Shown here: in pieces, positions 35,141 to 36,350 of the stretch | How positions within the stretch are numbered: the first letter of the stretch is position 1 | How the letters are laid out: each line of letters starts with the position of its first letter | Assembly (NCBI GenBank): GCA_905480595.1 | Contig: CAJQQY010000346.1 | Coordinates: forward strand, 1-36,350 | DNA length: 36,350 nucleotides | Source of the DNA: an uncultured Saprospiraceae bacterium | GTDB taxonomy: Bacteria > Bacteroidota > Bacteroidia > Chitinophagales > Saprospiraceae | Direction of reading: 5' to 3' | Program-made: the position numbers and the translations under genes | The notes under the pieces: model-generated | Told to the model about the DNA's origin: nothing | Seen by the model: the letters and a program-made list of their open reading frames with translations, nothing else | Database searches by the model: none

Positions 35141-35148
35141 TATATTTG
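35141..35148 (+). promoter_or_regulatory. Candidate -7 box for the NUMOD4/HNH-like gene
   Basis: TATATTTG matches TAnnTTTG. The leader would be about 115 bases. The region about 20 bases upstream is TTTT rather than TTG, so the -33 element is imperfect. Confidence 0.45.
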
Positions 35149-35270
35149 TACTAAATTAACTATTAATAAACCTAGAATTAACGAGTACTCTTCTTTATTT
35201 TCCAACAAATTTTTATTGGATTGAAAAGCGCATCTATGTTTTTCAAATAAAATTTTAATACTTTATAACT

Positions 35271-35840
35271 ATGGCTGTAAATAAAATCAAAAGTCATTGG
35301 AATGAGCGTTGGATTAAGGTAAAAGCGAAAGCTCCTACCAAAAAATGTAACTATTATTTCTCTGATTATGGTCGACTGAAAAGTGTCGACAAAATGTCTG
35401 GAAACGAAAAATTGCTAAAAGGCTCTTTGATGAAGCAAGGATTTATGCAATTAAATTTAAAACTAGAAGATGGTGTTCGTCAAGGGTTCTATGTTCATCA
35501 ATTAGTTGCGAATGCATTTGTCAAAAAAGATAAAAAGAAGCCTATGCTAATTCATATCGATGGCAACAAATTGAACAACTATTGGGAAAATTTGAAACGA
35601 GTTGACCGAAAAGGAATGACTGAACATCAAATTAGCCAAGGGGTTTACTTGCACGAAAATCGAAAAATGCCTTCTCACGCAAAAATGAACGAGACCAAAG
35701 TTCGGCTTCTTAAAAAGAGATTAAAAGAAGGTAAGACCAAACGAAAAGTTTTGGCAAAAAGTTTTGGCATCACAGAAACTCAAGTTAGACGAATTGAAAA
35801 AGGAGAGAATTGGGGGCATATTACAATTGATAAGAAATAA
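35271..35840 (+). CDS. NUMOD4/HNH-endonuclease-like protein with C-terminal helix-turn-helix
   Basis: The 189-residue protein has a NUMOD4-type start (WIKVKAKAPTKKCNYYFSDYGRLKS), then an HNH-like core with His76 in VHQLVANAF, His95 in HIDGNKLNN at 95-103 and Asn107-Leu108. Residues 141-180 form a helix-turn-helix (VRLLKKRLKEG, then VLAKSFGITETQVRRIEKG). Free-standing NUMOD4/HNH proteins resemble homing endonucleases, but nothing suggests that this one sits in an intron or intein. DNA cleavage or DNA binding as a regulator are both open. Confidence 0.75.
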   Translation: MAVNKIKSHWNERWIKVKAKAPTKKCNYYFSDYGRLKSVDKMSGNEKLLKGSLMKQGFMQLNLKLEDGVRQGFYVHQLVANAFVKKDKKKPMLIHIDGNKLNNYWENLKRVDRKGMTEHQISQGVYLHENRKMPSHAKMNETKVRLLKKRLKEGKTKRKVLAKSFGITETQVRRIEKGENWGHITIDKK

Positions 35841-35935
35841 ATATTAACTCAACTCTTTACTATATCCAACTCAAACAAATAAACATTATAGTCTCTTGAT
35901 TATTATTTTTGTCGAAACACAAATAAAATATTAAT

Positions 35936-35968
35936 ATTGACCTGATGAATAAAATTCATCAGGTCAAT
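35936..35968 (+). terminator. Terminator after the NUMOD4/HNH-like gene
   Basis: A perfect 15-bp stem (arms 35936-35950 and 35954-35968, loop AAA) is followed by TTATTTT. It stands just before rnhB. Confidence 0.85.
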
Positions 35969-35981
35969 TTATTTTAAATCT

Positions 35982-36350
35982 ATGTTGAAATCTTTTTTTA
36001 GAAAAAACGAAATTGAAGCAGGATGTGATGAAGCAGGTAGAGGCTGTCTCGCGGGTCCTGTTTTTGCAGCTGCTGTAATTTTACCAAAGCGATTCAAACA
36101 TCCGCTTTTGAATGATTCAAAGTTGATGACAGAAAAGCATCGTGAGTTGCTTCGACCAATCATCGAACAAAAAGCAATTGCTTGGGCCGTTGCACAAGTT
36201 GACCCATTGGAGATTGATGAAGTAAATATTTTAAATGCCTCTTTTTTAGCGATGCATCGATCAGTTGATCAATTAGAAACAACTCCAACTTTGCTTTTAA
36301 TTGATGGAAATCGATTTAATGCATATCCAAATATTGCACATGAATGTATC
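35982..36350 (+). CDS. rnhB: Ribonuclease HII, 3' end cut by the window
   Basis: RNase HII removes ribonucleotides from DNA and cuts RNA in RNA-DNA hybrids. The 123 visible codons begin [21 protein letters not shown], where DEAGRG is the N-terminal catalytic Asp-Glu motif. [27 protein letters not shown] and a later IDGN (the third acidic residue) follow. The full protein usually has about 200 residues, so about 80 are missing to the right. The ATG at 35982 comes 14 bases after the hairpin. Confidence 0.95.
   Translation, partial: MLKSFFRKNEIEAGCDEAGRGCLAGPVFAAAVILPKRFKHPLLNDSKLMTEKHRELLRPIIEQKAIAWAVAQVDPLEIDEVNILNASFLAMHRSVDQLETTPTLLLIDGNRFNAYPNIAHECI

Overview
The window looks like chromosomal DNA of an AT-rich member of the Bacteroidota. 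The evidence is a gliding-motility lipoprotein gene (gldH), a DUF6913-like gene overlapping dapA, lipoprotein and signal peptides of Bacteroidota type, and promoter boxes of the TAnnTTTG kind. A Saprospiria-like lineage is my guess from the overall protein flavour and is not proven by the sequence.

Region 1 (1-13486, minus strand) is dominated by one uninterrupted reading frame of at least 4327 codons that runs off the left edge. It is a Tc-toxin A subunit (TcA): VRP1-type start, TcA central helical motifs, neuraminidase-like region, pore-forming helical domain and the start of the TcB-binding domain. Between the N-terminal helical part and the TcA core sit about 24 hemopexin-like repeats, enough for six four-bladed propellers. 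A 137-residue gene just upstream on the same strand resembles the module that is normally fused in front of the VRP1 motif, so the toxin's N-terminus appears to be split over two genes. TcB and TcC partners, if present, would lie left of position 1.

Region 2 (13487-14800) is an AT-rich, nearly gene-free stretch. It has a strong hairpin terminator and a fragment of a tyrosine recombinase (Arm DNA-binding domain only), which suggests past mobile DNA.

Region 3 (14801-21593, plus strand) holds an AraC-type regulator, a secreted PDZ plus alpha/beta hydrolase, a small secreted protein gene broken by an in-frame stop, a WG-repeat-like secreted protein, and a secreted M61-like zinc peptidase with a C-terminal PDZ-like domain. 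A tRNA-Asp gene with a good promoter and terminator closes the region on the minus strand.

Region 4 (22026-36350) is housekeeping sequence: accA, a DUF6913-like gene overlapping dapA, a YdjM-like membrane metal hydrolase, a VAT-1-type reductase, gldH, dnaJ and grpE, an SRPBCC protein with an RND/MMPL transporter, a membrane protein with a helix-hairpin-helix-like tail, an OmpA-type protein, a NUMOD4/HNH-like protein with a C-terminal HTH, and the 5' part of rnhB. Notable noncoding signals are a perfect operator-like inverted repeat in front of the transporter, repeated TGCCAAAAT boxes in front of grpE-dnaJ, and a long perfect hairpin after the membrane-protein gene.
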